DNA from: Bacteroidota bacterium
GTDB lineage: Bacteria > Bacteroidota > Bacteroidia > UKL13-3
Direction: 5' to 3'
Assembly: GCA_040388375.1 (NCBI GenBank)
Contig: JAZKBU010000005.1
Coordinates: 217,173 to 281,172, forward strand
DNA: 64,000 nt
The notes beneath the pieces are model-generated. The model saw only the letters and a program-made list of their open reading frames with translations, had not been told where the DNA came from and did no database searches. Made by a program: the position numbers and the translations under genes. This document shows positions 45,001 to 53,661 of the stretch, in pieces; the stretch's first letter is position 1, and each line of letters opens with the position of its first letter.

Positions 45001-48000
45001 TTAGGAGGTTCGTTAACGGATAATTGTTTACCTCCTCCTCCATGCCCACTTCCTTATGCAGCTACCTTTACACCAGGTGGTTATAACCCTTGTACCGGAC
45101 AGTTTACCAATTCAGCTACAAACTGGAGTTCAATATCTTGGAATTTTGGTGATGGTACTGGTGGTAGTGGTTTAAATCCAATCCATTTATTTACTACTGC
45201 TGCTTGTCCTAGAACAGTTACTGCATTTGTAACAGATATCAATGGTTGTACACAAGCATTTCCATTTAACATCAATGTTCCTTATGCATTTGGAACGGGT
45301 GTAGTTACGGCAACCAATTCGCCATGCACAGGTGCTTCAATTTTAACGGCTAATGGCATTACTTTATGCCCTGGAAGCCCGTTAACTCCGACTTATACTT
45401 GGACTCTCACTCCGGTAGGAGGAGGTGCTCCTTATGTAACTGGTCCTTTAAGTGGTAATACTTTAAATGTGGGTGCAATAGGTACATTAGCTGCCGGTGA
45501 TTACAATGCTTCTGTAAGCATGACGGTTGCTGGTTGTACTAAAGTGGCTACCGGAACCTTTAATAAAGGCGGTTTAAAAGCATACTTTGTTTCTTGCGGA
45601 GGTTGTGCAGGTGCTGCTCTATCTTTCTTAGATCAATCTGTGCCTTATTCAGCTCCGTTAATTAAATGGGAATGGACATTCACTCCTCCAGCAGGTAGCG
45701 GACTTTTACCAATTACTTCATTCTTACAAAATCCTACTGTTATATTCCCTCCGGGATCAGGAGCAGGCCCTTGGATTTGGACAGCTACTTTAAAAGTAAC
45801 TGACAATATACCTTGTACCAATACGTTTACAGCATCATTTACCATTCAGCCTCCGTTTGTTCCTGGAAACATAAGAGTAAATGGTACTCCTACAGCCTCA
45901 GGTACAGTGTTTAATATTTGCCCGGGTTCTCCTTATACATTAACAGCCCCTCCTGGCCCTTACACCTATTCATGGTCTAACGGAAGTAGTGCACCTTCTA
46001 TTAATGTAACTGAACCAGGTGATTACTATGTTACTGTGTTTAATACCATGAACTGCGCTACTAAAGTAGGTCCGATTAAATTCTTGTACAAACCGGCTCC
46101 GGAAGCTATTATACTTTCGAGTGCTCCGCTTTGTAACCCTGCTTTAATAAGAGCATTTGCCGGAACAGGATATACTTATAACTGGAATTATCCGATTGGT
46201 GCAACTTCTACGCAACCGTACATTTATGCCACAAGCAGTGGGCCGGTAACACTTTCTGTAACCAATGTATTTGGTTGTAGCGATACAAAAACGCAGAACT
46301 TTACCATTTTCCCTTCTCCTTATGTGTACATAAGTCCTTCTGCATTATTCTGTCCTGGTTCTACTGTTTCATTGACAGCTAATGTATCCGGAGGAACTCC
46401 TGCCTTTAACTATTTATGGAATAATGGAAGTACTGCACCTAGTATCAGTGTTTCTTCACCTGGCTTGTATAAAGTAAGTGTACTTGATGCTAATTTCTGT
46501 CCTGCTAAAACACAGTATAACTTACAGCCTGTGTTACCTACCGGAATGGATAAATTACCAAAAGGATGTTACGACATTTGTGGTAACAGCACTACTTTCT
46601 GTACTGGAACTATGCCTTATGGCTGGACAGGTCAGTGGTATTTAGGTGCAAGCCCTTATGGTGCGCCAATACCAACCTATGGTAGTTTAGCAACCACGTT
46701 TACATTATCAGGAACTTATACATTGCATTACATTCCAATTGATCCGACTCAATTCTGTCCTGCAATTTCAGCTCCTATTATGATTAACTTTATTGCACTT
46801 CCTATATTTACTTTAAGTACTGGTTCAGTACCTCCGGTATTATGTACAGGTTCAACTACTGGTATTTTAATTTCTGTTGATATACAAAGTACTGCTTATA
46901 ATTACACATGGTATTTAGGTGGTTCAGTTGTAGGTTCAGGATATACTTATACTGCTACGTTACCTGGTACTTATACATTGATAATTAGCAAAGGTAAATG
47001 CTGTCAAACATCTGTATCTATAACTATTGAAGAGAAAAACTGCTGCTTTGGAACTACCACCGCTGCATTCACATCAATATTATCAGATACGGTTATAAAC
47101 ACAAGTACTTTCTGGTTTAACAAATATTACATTAACGCAGTAGTTAATGTGGTTGGTTCAACTATACTTGATATTACCAATGTTGATTGTGTATTTGGTC
47201 CTAATGGAACAATTGTTTTCCATGACGATGCAATTATCCGTTGTAACAATTCAGTATTACGTCCTTGCTCTAAAGATGATATCTGGAAAGGTTTACGTTT
47301 CTTAGATGCATCTTCAGGTTGGATTAATACAACTACTATCAAAAATGCAACTATTGGTGTTGATATTGATGGTAATTCTGTTGGTGTAAGATTAAGTGAT
47401 AACTCATTCTTGAAATGCCAAATTGCTGTTAAAATGACTAAATCAAACAGACAGCAATCTATAAGTGGTAATACTTTCGAAATTGATGAAAGCCAATTAC
47501 CATATGCAACTACACCTGATGAGTATTGGGGTATTAAAATGTATGATACAAGAATGAGTGGCTTAATAGCCCAAAATCAGTTCAGACATGTTCAGCCTCA
47601 AAACACTAATAACTATTTCATGGGTATTTATGTACAACAAGCAAATGCTACCATATCAGAAAATCAATTTAATGATATGTTCAGATCAATTGATGTTACA
47701 AGAAACCAAAATGTAGTAGCTATTGAGAAAAACAACATCAAAATAAATACTTTAAGAGAAAGTTACGATAAGTACCAAATAAGGATAACTAATTGTGATA
47801 TTCCTGTGCTTGTTTACGAAAACCAATTAGACAATGGTTTGGCTAACTCAACTGCCGGTGGTATTTTTGTTGAAAGCTCATACCGTACGCATATCAAAGA
47901 CAATAAATTAAATGGATTCTCTTTAGGTATGTTTGGTTCACATACAGATGAATTATACATTGCATCAAATACTATTACAAGTAGTAGTAATGTAGGTATA

Positions 48001-49296
48001 ACCCTTACTGAAACCAGAAGAAGTGTAGTTTCATGTAACAATATCAATGCAATGAATACTAATGGAGTTAGTAGAATTGGTATTCAAGACATAAATGGAG
48101 ATGGAAGTACTTCTATTTTCTCTAATTGTATATTTAACATGAATACTCCTCTTTATGTACATAGTTCTAATCCGGGTAATAATTTACCTGCCATTTATAA
48201 TAATTACTTATACAATTATGATAAAACAGGTTTGGAAATTGTTGACTACGTAGGTACTTTAGGAAATCCTGGAGGCCCAACTGATGCAGGTAGAAATACG
48301 TTTATGAGTAACAACGGAAATGTTGGAACTTTAGACATTAGCTCTAATATGGGTATAACAGAAGATGGTAACTTTGGTGTATTATTTACCAGTGGTACTT
48401 CAACTTCAAGCCCTCCTGATATGTTCTACTCAACTGCTGCTTGCGGACAACAAATATCAAGTACTTATAATAAAAATGAATTAGATAAGTATAACGTATG
48501 TGATGTTTATTACTTAGACAAATGGGTATTTAAAACCAGCACTGGAATTTATACCTTACGTGAAAGCACAGCAGACATGAGTGCTAATATGATTAATGAA
48601 TCTTTGGATAAAAAACAAAGTACAGTAATTGGTCAGGCAAGTGCTCAAATGTTTAAAGGTGAAAATGCAACAACTACAGGAGCTCAGGCCATATTAGATT
48701 CTAAAATGGATAAAAACTTAGCTGCACGTATTATTGTAAGCAATTGCATAGCAGTTGGTAAACCAGAAATGGCTTCAAGCTACTTAGCTTCTGCTTCATT
48801 ATCATCAATAAACAAAGACTTACGTACTATACTAGAAATAGTAATTACTTTAGCTAAAAACCCTGTATTAACTACTCAACAACGCAGTACTTTAACAAGT
48901 ATTGATAACATGAATACTGTATACAGCCCTATAGCCAGAGATTTAATTCAATCTAACGTTGGTGAGCATGACTATAAATTCCGTAAAGCCATTGTGCCTA
49001 TATCGGAAGCTAGTAAAGCTCCAGTTATTTCTAAATTAAGCAATACTATTTCTGTGTATCCTACTCCTGCATCTCAACAAATCACTGTTCAACACAATGT
49101 GAAAGATGCAAACGTAAAAGGATTGAAAATAGTTTCATCAACCGGTGTAGAGGTTACATCGTTCAGATATACTGTTCAATCTGGTGTTATTAACGTTGAT
49201 ATTTCTTCATTGGCAAGCGGAGTTTACTCAGTTATTTTAGTAACTGATGATGATTCTAAAGCTTTAATGACAGGAAGATTTATTAAAATTCAATAA
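42037..49296 (+). CDS. Giant PKD-domain, beta-helix T9SS surface protein
   Basis: 2419 residues from the ATG at 42037, chosen because it opens a signal peptide (MKQKTTIMAFVWLLLMYSHQVLG); an ATG 11 codons upstream is in frame. PKD domains with WTFGDG/WEFGDG/WNFGDG cores lie at about 47-108, 328-401 and 1008-1074, among many Ig-like, Cys-paired beta modules up to about 1690. Residues about 1746-2098 form a right-handed parallel beta-helix (short Asn-rich turns, IxxNxF words). A helical segment follows, and about 2338-2419 is a type A sorting domain (VYPTPASQQITVQH ... GRFIKIQ), with YPTPA in place of YPNPA. It is expected on the cell surface as an adhesin or polysaccharide-binding protein. Two terminators follow. 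Confidence 0.88.
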   Translation: MKQKTTIMAFVWLLLMYSHQVLGSSGGSYLTKLEKTSTAMLAPPAAGFTYVANGGCVPVTVQFYSQLNGPAYSWTFGDGGTSSDCNPVHTYTAPGTYTVTLVATGGTYTTTITVGANPVVTFTGDTVSCQNDIKNYTATSTIAPASYSWSAQGGVVNSSTSTTANVTWSSYGVNYLTYTITTPAGCTKIFRYKVKVIPPPAFNLPCCEKERPDGTQPNKADAAGVVHPGEQEGVKGGEAPCTACAGSYKCYSSTVDPLYGVASDYIWTWTVTNGVINSISADSTTACVTWGASGVGTIKLEVTHKIYGCKSSKECQVIITPGITPVFTVSGNCINTPVAFDASATTPLTDIDSYFWEFGDGYTATTTVPFTTHQFTLIGSYTATLTITTKSGCKYKSTKSFNVISGTKPTIECPGTVCQGSRQCYTTAAIPGAVYNWTISGDVVADRIITGNKVCVTWGNGPVGTVTVTVLGGGYTCTNTATEVVSIVGSVIPIDAPDFICSTLGYLEVSTTNYAGACYKWYINGALQATTSNVLTFNPLSYGNPIRIDVDVDFPIGCCHGRGTKIINKLPQYNMLFYPTNACIGDVVTYSLLLPGGPLLNPTGWSVDGGIIQSSTASTVTIKWTTVGTGTITAGNNSPTQYCNDASNNTWNVTVWAKATGDDISGPAVVCAGTSNTYYHAWQYPTGSATVTVSPSAGVVISPSAYSTVITFPSVAVVTNYVITVTYNHAVVGPCASSKTYTVKSIPATIPTFSGVGIGGGTICQGDIYTYTANFPDMLNYDWNVIGGSVLSQSYVGTTLTVQIQWNSTVTSSFTVNNKACGTSNTQPITVNGKPVVIITTTGPTCSSPNVQLRVAPVWASYLWTPGGTTPTSNTTTVSAVGTYNVTVSNGVCSNTGSVNVPIVTPVPPTITSFNVTLSTGTYCPKYELICPNITPGSGSIVSYAWTFTGFTVSSASGACASVALASSGTSTGTWSLTITDSYGCTSTLGGSLTDNCLPPPPCPLPYAATFTPGGYNPCTGQFTNSATNWSSISWNFGDGTGGSGLNPIHLFTTAACPRTVTAFVTDINGCTQAFPFNINVPYAFGTGVVTATNSPCTGASILTANGITLCPGSPLTPTYTWTLTPVGGGAPYVTGPLSGNTLNVGAIGTLAAGDYNASVSMTVAGCTKVATGTFNKGGLKAYFVSCGGCAGAALSFLDQSVPYSAPLIKWEWTFTPPAGSGLLPITSFLQNPTVIFPPGSGAGPWIWTATLKVTDNIPCTNTFTASFTIQPPFVPGNIRVNGTPTASGTVFNICPGSPYTLTAPPGPYTYSWSNGSSAPSINVTEPGDYYVTVFNTMNCATKVGPIKFLYKPAPEAIILSSAPLCNPALIRAFAGTGYTYNWNYPIGATSTQPYIYATSSGPVTLSVTNVFGCSDTKTQNFTIFPSPYVYISPSALFCPGSTVSLTANVSGGTPAFNYLWNNGSTAPSISVSSPGLYKVSVLDANFCPAKTQYNLQPVLPTGMDKLPKGCYDICGNSTTFCTGTMPYGWTGQWYLGASPYGAPIPTYGSLATTFTLSGTYTLHYIPIDPTQFCPAISAPIMINFIALPIFTLSTGSVPPVLCTGSTTGILISVDIQSTAYNYTWYLGGSVVGSGYTYTATLPGTYTLIISKGKCCQTSVSITIEEKNCCFGTTTAAFTSILSDTVINTSTFWFNKYYINAVVNVVGSTILDITNVDCVFGPNGTIVFHDDAIIRCNNSVLRPCSKDDIWKGLRFLDASSGWINTTTIKNATIGVDIDGNSVGVRLSDNSFLKCQIAVKMTKSNRQQSISGNTFEIDESQLPYATTPDEYWGIKMYDTRMSGLIAQNQFRHVQPQNTNNYFMGIYVQQANATISENQFNDMFRSIDVTRNQNVVAIEKNNIKINTLRESYDKYQIRITNCDIPVLVYENQLDNGLANSTAGGIFVESSYRTHIKDNKLNGFSLGMFGSHTDELYIASNTITSSSNVGITLTETRRSVVSCNNINAMNTNGVSRIGIQDINGDGSTSIFSNCIFNMNTPLYVHSSNPGNNLPAIYNNYLYNYDKTGLEIVDYVGTLGNPGGPTDAGRNTFMSNNGNVGTLDISSNMGITEDGNFGVLFTSGTSTSSPPDMFYSTAACGQQISSTYNKNELDKYNVCDVYYLDKWVFKTSTGIYTLRESTADMSANMINESLDKKQSTVIGQASAQMFKGENATTTGAQAILDSKMDKNLAARIIVSNCIAVGKPEMASSYLASASLSSINKDLRTILEIVITLAKNPVLTTQQRSTLTSIDNMNTVYSPIARDLIQSNVGEHDYKFRKAIVPISEASKAPVISKLSNTISVYPTPASQQITVQHNVKDANVKGLKIVSSTGVEVTSFRYTVQSGVINVDISSLASGVYSVILVTDDDSKALMTGRFIKIQ

Positions 49297-49310
49297 TTAA
49301 ATTGTTTAAG

Positions 49311-49342
49311 AAGAACCGCTCCAATTTGGGGTGGTTCTTTTT
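49311..49342 (+). terminator. Rho-independent terminator (first of two)
   Basis: AAGAACCGCTCC pairs with GGGGTGGTTCTT (two G-T pairs) and is followed by a T-run, 15 bp past the giant gene's stop. Confidence 0.82.
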
Positions 49343-49362
49343 AAATGTCTCTTCTAATGAGG

Positions 49363-49396
49363 AAAAAGTCGGAGCACTTGTGCTTCGACTTTTTTA
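49363..49396 (+). terminator. Rho-independent terminator (second of two)
   Basis: AAAAAGTCGGAGCAC pairs with GTGCTTCGACTTTTTT; strong T-tail. It stands about 20 bp beyond the first terminator, giving a double stop after the giant gene. Confidence 0.85.
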
Positions 49397-49430
49397 TTTA
49401 TATTAGCCTTGCTTAATGTAAAAACGTTAT

Positions 49431-49805
49431 ATGCTTACTTATCAAAAAAAGTATGTGTTGTTTACTTTGGTTTTATTTATGGTGGAAGTATACATAGCCC
49501 TTTATGTTCACGATACTATTATAAGACCTTATGTAGGTGATTTGTTGGTTGTAATTTTGATTTACTGCTTTTGTAAAATATTTTTACGCATAGCCATAAA
49601 ATGGTTAGCCATTGCAGTGCTGTTATTTGCTTATTTAATAGAGTATTTGCAGTATGTAAACTTTATTAAATGGCTGGGGTTGGAAAACAATACTTTAGCA
49701 AACGTGGTATTGGGTAACTCTTTTGAGTGGATAGACATGCTGGCTTATACTTTGGGTGCCGTCTTAGTAATAGTTATAGAAACTAATTACACTGCAAAAA
49801 AATAA
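49431..49805 (+). CDS. DUF2809 membrane protein
   Basis: 124 residues with four membrane segments. The pattern RPYVGDLLVVILIYCF, then LIEYLQYV and FEWIDMLAYTLGAVL is that of DUF2809 (RxxxGD near the first loop, E-xx-Q in the middle). Function unknown. Short intergenic gap after the double terminator; converges with nadD. Confidence 0.8.
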   Translation: MLTYQKKYVLFTLVLFMVEVYIALYVHDTIIRPYVGDLLVVILIYCFCKIFLRIAIKWLAIAVLLFAYLIEYLQYVNFIKWLGLENNTLANVVLGNSFEWIDMLAYTLGAVLVIVIETNYTAKK

Positions 49806-49813
49806 ATAACCGA

Positions 49814-50389
49814 TTATCGGTATAAATTATTCTTCTCAATAAACTCCCTTACCAGCTTAGGTACTAGGTAACGGATAGATTTACCTGCCTGTAAAGTTTC
49901 CCTGATATAAGTAGAAGATATATTGAGTAAAGGCACTTCGTAAAGTGATATTTTTTTATGGTTAGCCAGCAAAGGGTTTTCATGGAAGCCTGCCCTGCGA
50001 TAAACAAACAATTGGTAGTTGCTGAGTATGGTCTGGTAATCTTTCCAGTAATGAAAGCTTTGTAAATTATCGCCACCAATAATAGGAGTAAAGGTATGCT
50101 CCGGATATTTCTGCGTGAGTGTAGCAAGCGTTAATGAAGTGTAGTTAGGCTTGGGTAAACTAAATTCAATATTGCAGGTTTCAAAACGGTCATCATCGGC
50201 TATGGCCAGTTCTATCATTTGCAAACGCAAATTCTCATCCAGTAATTCATCGTTTACCTTAAACGGATTTTGTGGGCTTACTACAAACCAAATTTTATCC
50301 AGCTCTGTGTATTCAACCATATAGTTGGCTATTAGTAAATGGCCTGTGTGTATAGGGTTAAACGATCCAAATAATAAACCTATATTCAT
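49814..50389 (-). CDS. nadD: Nicotinate-nucleotide adenylyltransferase
   Basis: 191 residues. The nucleotidyltransferase start GLLFGSFNPIHTGHLLIAN contains the GxFxPxHxGH motif, and the ending ISSTYIRETLQAGKSIRYLVP contains ISSTxIR. Makes deamido-NAD from nicotinate mononucleotide and ATP in NAD synthesis. Last gene of the yicC-gmk-nadD operon; gmk stops one base upstream of its ATG. Confidence 0.96.
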   Translation of the reverse strand: MNIGLLFGSFNPIHTGHLLIANYMVEYTELDKIWFVVSPQNPFKVNDELLDENLRLQMIELAIADDDRFETCNIEFSLPKPNYTSLTLATLTQKYPEHTFTPIIGGDNLQSFHYWKDYQTILSNYQLFVYRRAGFHENPLLANHKKISLYEVPLLNISSTYIRETLQAGKSIRYLVPKLVREFIEKNNLYR

Positions 50390-50390
50390 A

Positions 50391-50954
50391 TTATCGGGTT
50401 ATAAAATCATTCACCAATTGCTCGGCTTTGCTTAAAGCAGTGCTTAAGTTTTCGTTGACCAAAACGGTTTCAAATTTGTTTTCATAGGCCAACTCTAATA
50501 CCGCTTTGCCTATACGCATTTGTAACGTTTCTTCTGTTTCGGTAGAGCGTTCTTTTAAGCGTTCGGCTAATACTTCAATACTTGGTGGTTTTACAAAAAT
50601 GGCTAAAGCTTTTTCGTTAAAATATTTTTTTAAGTTCAATCCTCCTTCTACATCTACATCAAAAATAACCACTTTTCCTTCTGCCCAAATCCGGTCAATT
50701 TCCGATTTTAAAGTACCGTAAAAATTACCTCCATATACTTCTTCGTATTCTAAAAACTCACCATGAACCAATTTGTTTTTAAAATCTTCGTGGCTTAAAA
50801 AGTAATAATCTTTTCCATGTACTTCATTGGCTCGTTGCGAGCGGGTGCAAGCCGAAACAGAAAAGGCCAGTTGTTTATTTACCTGTAACAAATGTTTAAC
50901 AATGGTGGTTTTACCACTGCCACTGGGTGCACAAAATATAATTACTTTATTCAT
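50391..50954 (-). CDS. gmk: Guanylate kinase
   Basis: 187 residues. P-loop APSGSGKTTIVKHLL (9-23), then SACTRSQRANEVHGKDYYFLS (GMP-binding, partly quoted) and VIFDVDVEGGLNLKKYF. Phosphorylates GMP to GDP. Middle gene of the operon with yicC upstream (21 bp) and nadD downstream (1 bp). Confidence 0.96.
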   Translation of the reverse strand: MNKVIIFCAPSGSGKTTIVKHLLQVNKQLAFSVSACTRSQRANEVHGKDYYFLSHEDFKNKLVHGEFLEYEEVYGGNFYGTLKSEIDRIWAEGKVVIFDVDVEGGLNLKKYFNEKALAIFVKPPSIEVLAERLKERSTETEETLQMRIGKAVLELAYENKFETVLVNENLSTALSKAEQLVNDFITR

Positions 50955-50975
50955 GAATACTTCTTCGTTTCGGGC

Positions 50976-51848
50976 TTAGCAAATATTGTTAATTTGTTCC
51001 TTTATTTTTTCCAATTCGTCTTTCATTTCCACTACCAAACGTTGCATATTGCTATCGTTGCTTTTGCTGCCGATGGTGTTTATTTCGCGGCCAATTTCCT
51101 GGGCTATAAAACCTAGTTTCTTACCATTGGTTTCTTGTTGTAAGGTTTGTAAAAAATATTGGCAGTGCTCGCTCAGTCTCGATTTTTCTTCGTTTATATC
51201 AAGCTTTTCTATGTAGTAAATTAACTCTTGTTCAAAACGGTTTTTATCAATTAAATCGGTTTGTAAGCTGTTTAACTCCTTGGCTATTTTGTTGCGTATA
51301 AACTCAACACGGGCTGTTTCAAAAGGCTCCAGTGCTTTTAGCTTGGAGTGAATACTGTTACATAAATTGCTTAGTTCTGTACTTAAGTTTTCACCTTCGC
51401 GTAACCTGAATTTGTTAAACTCGGTTAAAGCATTGTTTACCGTATTTACTACAACTTTCCAGTCTTCTTCGTTGGTACCTTCATCTTCCTTGCTTTGAAT
51501 AATACCCGGGAAATCGAAAATAGATTTAAACAATTGTGTATTGGCAATACCTATCTGGTCAGCTACTTTATTAATTTCGGCTAAGTAAAACTGAGCTACA
51601 TCCTGATTAATGGGTAACAGCTGGCTGCTGGTGTTTTTGGGTGTAATATTAATGCTAATGTTTACACTGCCTCTTTCCAGCTTTTTCGATAAATCATTGC
51701 GCAGCTCTAATTCTTTGTTTTGTAAATTACGTGGCATACGTATGTTAATATCTAAAAATTTGCCGTTTAAGGCTTTGATATCAACTTTACATAGAAAGTT
51801 TTCTGTATCGGTTTCGGCTTGCCCAAAACCCGTCATTGATTTAATCAT
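50976..51848 (-). CDS. yicC: YicC/YloC-family endoribonuclease
   Basis: 290 residues from the ATG at 51848, which gives the family-typical start MIKSMTGFGQAE; a longer frame to 51923 is less likely. The C-terminal part has DINEEKSRLSEHCQYFLQTL and KKLGFIAQEIGREINTIGSKSND, the DUF1732 signature with acidic residues thought to bind metal. Family members cleave RNA and influence sRNA turnover. First gene of yicC-gmk-nadD. Confidence 0.93.
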   Translation of the reverse strand: MIKSMTGFGQAETDTENFLCKVDIKALNGKFLDINIRMPRNLQNKELELRNDLSKKLERGSVNISINITPKNTSSQLLPINQDVAQFYLAEINKVADQIGIANTQLFKSIFDFPGIIQSKEDEGTNEEDWKVVVNTVNNALTEFNKFRLREGENLSTELSNLCNSIHSKLKALEPFETARVEFIRNKIAKELNSLQTDLIDKNRFEQELIYYIEKLDINEEKSRLSEHCQYFLQTLQQETNGKKLGFIAQEIGREINTIGSKSNDSNMQRLVVEMKDELEKIKEQINNIC

Positions 51849-51917
51849 ATTTATAAAAAAAGGAACGCGAAAGTAAATTAATTTATTGGAAGGGCAATTG
51901 ATAAAATGGTTTTGGTT

Positions 51918-52255
51918 ATTCAACTCTTTCAGCGTTGTTTGTTACCGTACCAGATTGCACTCGCTGTTCTTATTCAACTCCTTCGGAGTTGTTTGGCATG
52001 TTATTGGTTTAGTCACCGGGTTTCACCCGGTATTCTTCAAGTTCAACTCCTTCGGAGTTATAAGGCAAGCACATTTCTCCAGACAACTCCGAAGGAGTTG
52101 AATATGAATAACCCTGCATGAAATGCAGGGTTATAAAGTAAGAAGAGCATAAATCTACGCAAAACCCAACTCCGGAGGAGTTGAACATGAATAACTCTAC
52201 AGCAAAGTACGGTATAGCATGAAAGCAAGTATATGAACCAACTCCGCAGGAGTTG
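51918..52255. repeat. REP-like palindrome module 1 (left of the transposase)
   Basis: Palindromes in order: CAACTCTTTCAGCGTTG (51921-51937), CAACTCCTTCGGAGTTG (51975), CACCGGGTTTCACCCGGT (52014-52031), CAACTCCTTCGGAGTT (52044), then CAACTCCGAAGGAGTTG (52084) with AACCCTGCATGAAATGCAGG (52110, stem continues), CAACTCCGGAGGAGTTG (52167) and CAACTCCGCAGGAGTTG (52239). Loops switch from CTTCGG to CCGAAG after the third palindrome. The transposase stop codon begins 12 bp later. Confidence 0.85.
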
Positions 52256-52267
52256 AATATTTACAAT

Positions 52268-52714
52268 TTACAAAAGATACTTCTCGTCAAATTCAATTCC
52301 ATGCTCATTTAGCAATTCAATATATTCCTCTTTAAAGGTTTTTTTATGGTGATGTGCTTCTTGGTTTTGGATATATTTTATCAAGTTGTCTTTGGCTTCG
52401 ATAGTGTAAGTAAAAGCACCATAACCTTCCTGCCAGCCTGCAAAATCAGAAAAAATATTATTGGTTTTGATTAATTCAGAACTTGATAGCTTAATGTCTT
52501 TAACTAATGCAGCAAGGGAAACACTCGGATGTAAATGGGTCAAAATATGGATATGGTCAGTTACTCCTCCAATTTGATACAAGTGGCAATTTTTATTTTT
52601 TAAAACGCCTGAAATGTATTGATACAGCTCTTGTTGATTTTCCCTATTGAGTGTGTGTGCTCTGTATTTTGTGCTAAAGACAATTTGATAAAGTATTTGG
52701 GTATAAGTGCTCAT
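52268..52714 (-). CDS. REP-associated tyrosine transposase (IS200-like Y1)
   Basis: 148 residues from the ATG at 52714 (MSTYTQILYQIVFSTK, the typical start of the family). HUH-type motif HIH in GVTDHIHILTHL, DIKLSSSEL and WQEGYGAFTYTIEAKD, with the active-site Tyr in LIKYIQNQEAHH. Single-stranded DNA transposase of the IS200/RAYT group. It is flanked on both sides by palindromes of one family and has no accessory TnpB, as expected for a RAYT domesticated to act on REP sequences. Confidence 0.93.
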   Translation of the reverse strand: MSTYTQILYQIVFSTKYRAHTLNRENQQELYQYISGVLKNKNCHLYQIGGVTDHIHILTHLHPSVSLAALVKDIKLSSSELIKTNNIFSDFAGWQEGYGAFTYTIEAKDNLIKYIQNQEAHHHKKTFKEEYIELLNEHGIEFDEKYLL

Positions 52715-52747
52715 ATATACAATAATAGGATAATGGTTTCTGTTATT

Positions 52748-53217
52748 CAACTCCTTCGGAGTTGTTTGTGGGGATGGTTGCTGGGCGTGTCATTCATCGG
52801 GTTTCACCCGATGTTATTCAAATTAAACTCCTTCGGAGTTTCTCTTGGTATTATTATAAATGTAACTACGAAGAAGGAGTTATAAGGCAAGTACATTTTT
52901 AATACATCTCTAAACAACAACTCCAATGGAACTAAAATTCCCTGCTTTTCTGAGCTAAAGCCAACTCCGAAGGAGTTAAATATGAATAACCCTGCATACA
53001 ATACAGAGGAATAAAGAAGAAGCGCATAGCTTTCCGAGCTAAAGTCAACTCCGAAGGAGTTGAATATGAATAACCCTGCATACAATGCAGAGGAATAAAG
53101 AAGAAGAGCAAAACTCAGAGCTAAAGCCAACTCCGAAGGAGTTGAATATTAATAACCCTGCATGAAATGCAGGGTTATTAATATAACTCTGTGCAGAATC
53201 CAACTCCGAAGGAGTTG
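52748..53217. repeat. REP-like palindrome module 2 (right of the transposase)
   Basis: CAACTCCTTCGGAGTTG (52748), CATCGGGTTTCACCCGATG (52795-52813), AAACTCCTTCGGAGTTT (52825), a decayed unit near 52866, then CAACTCCGAAGGAGTT(G) at 52962, 53046, 53128 and 53201, most followed by AATATGAATAACCCTGCAT and a second hairpin. Hairpin order is that of module 1. Open frames across this stretch are by-products of the repeats. Confidence 0.85.
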
Positions 53218-53259
53218 AATATAAATAATCCTATGTGATATACATGAAAAAAACCAGCG

Positions 53260-53289
53260 TTTGCGCTGATAATAATTCGCTTATATTTG
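53260..53289 (+). promoter_or_regulatory. crcB promoter, near-leaderless
   Basis: TTTG (53260-53263) and TATATTTG (53282-53289), spaced by 18 bp, match the Bacteroidota -33/-7 consensus. The ATG at 53296 is seven bases after the -7 box, so the transcript should start at or very near the start codon. The TTTG forms the loop of a small hairpin (CAGCG-TTTG-CGCTG). Confidence 0.65.
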
Positions 53290-53295
53290 CCCGAC

Positions 53296-53661
53296 ATGAA
53301 ATCAATTGTATTAGTGGCTTTAGGCGGTGCATTGGGTGCGGTTTTGCGGTATTTGTTTTCGGTTTTGCTGAAAGATTATACCCAAATTCATTTCCCCATT
53401 AATACCTTTTTGGTAAATGCCATTGGTTGCTTTTGCATTGGCCTGTGTTACGCTTTATTTATGAATAACGGGAATTTTAACGATATAAAGTTATTGCTTA
53501 TTGTAGGCGTTTTAGGTGGGTTTACCACTTATTCGGCTTTTGCTTTTGAAGTAGTATTGATGTTTAAGCAACAACTCATTAAGCAGGCATTTACATATAT
53601 TTTATTAAGCAACGTGGTGTGTATTGGTTTTGCTTATTTAGGTTTTTCAATTAAAAGTTAA
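53296..53661 (+). CDS. crcB: Fluoride exporter CrcB/Fluc
   Basis: 121 residues from the ATG at 53296 (an in-frame TTG lies nine bases upstream, within the -7 box). Four membrane helices, with GGALGAVLRYLFS at the N terminus, the NTFLVNAIGCFCIG helix and GVLGGFTTYSAFAFE, which holds the conserved T/S-Phe filter. Forms a dual-topology dimeric fluoride channel. Its stop overlaps the rsgA start (TAATG), and no fluoride riboswitch precedes it. Confidence 0.95.
   Translation: MKSIVLVALGGALGAVLRYLFSVLLKDYTQIHFPINTFLVNAIGCFCIGLCYALFMNNGNFNDIKLLLIVGVLGGFTTYSAFAFEVVLMFKQQLIKQAFTYILLSNVVCIGFAYLGFSIKS

Noticed and set aside
51886..52121. Short proteins of about 71 residues in the REP regions (also 52619-53130)
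   Set aside because: They read through the palindromic repeats in several frames and repeat with them; no independent evidence of coding.
53230..53296. Fluoride riboswitch ahead of crcB
   Set aside because: The promoter is directly upstream of the start codon, leaving no room for the aptamer, and the conserved crcB-motif sequence is not seen.
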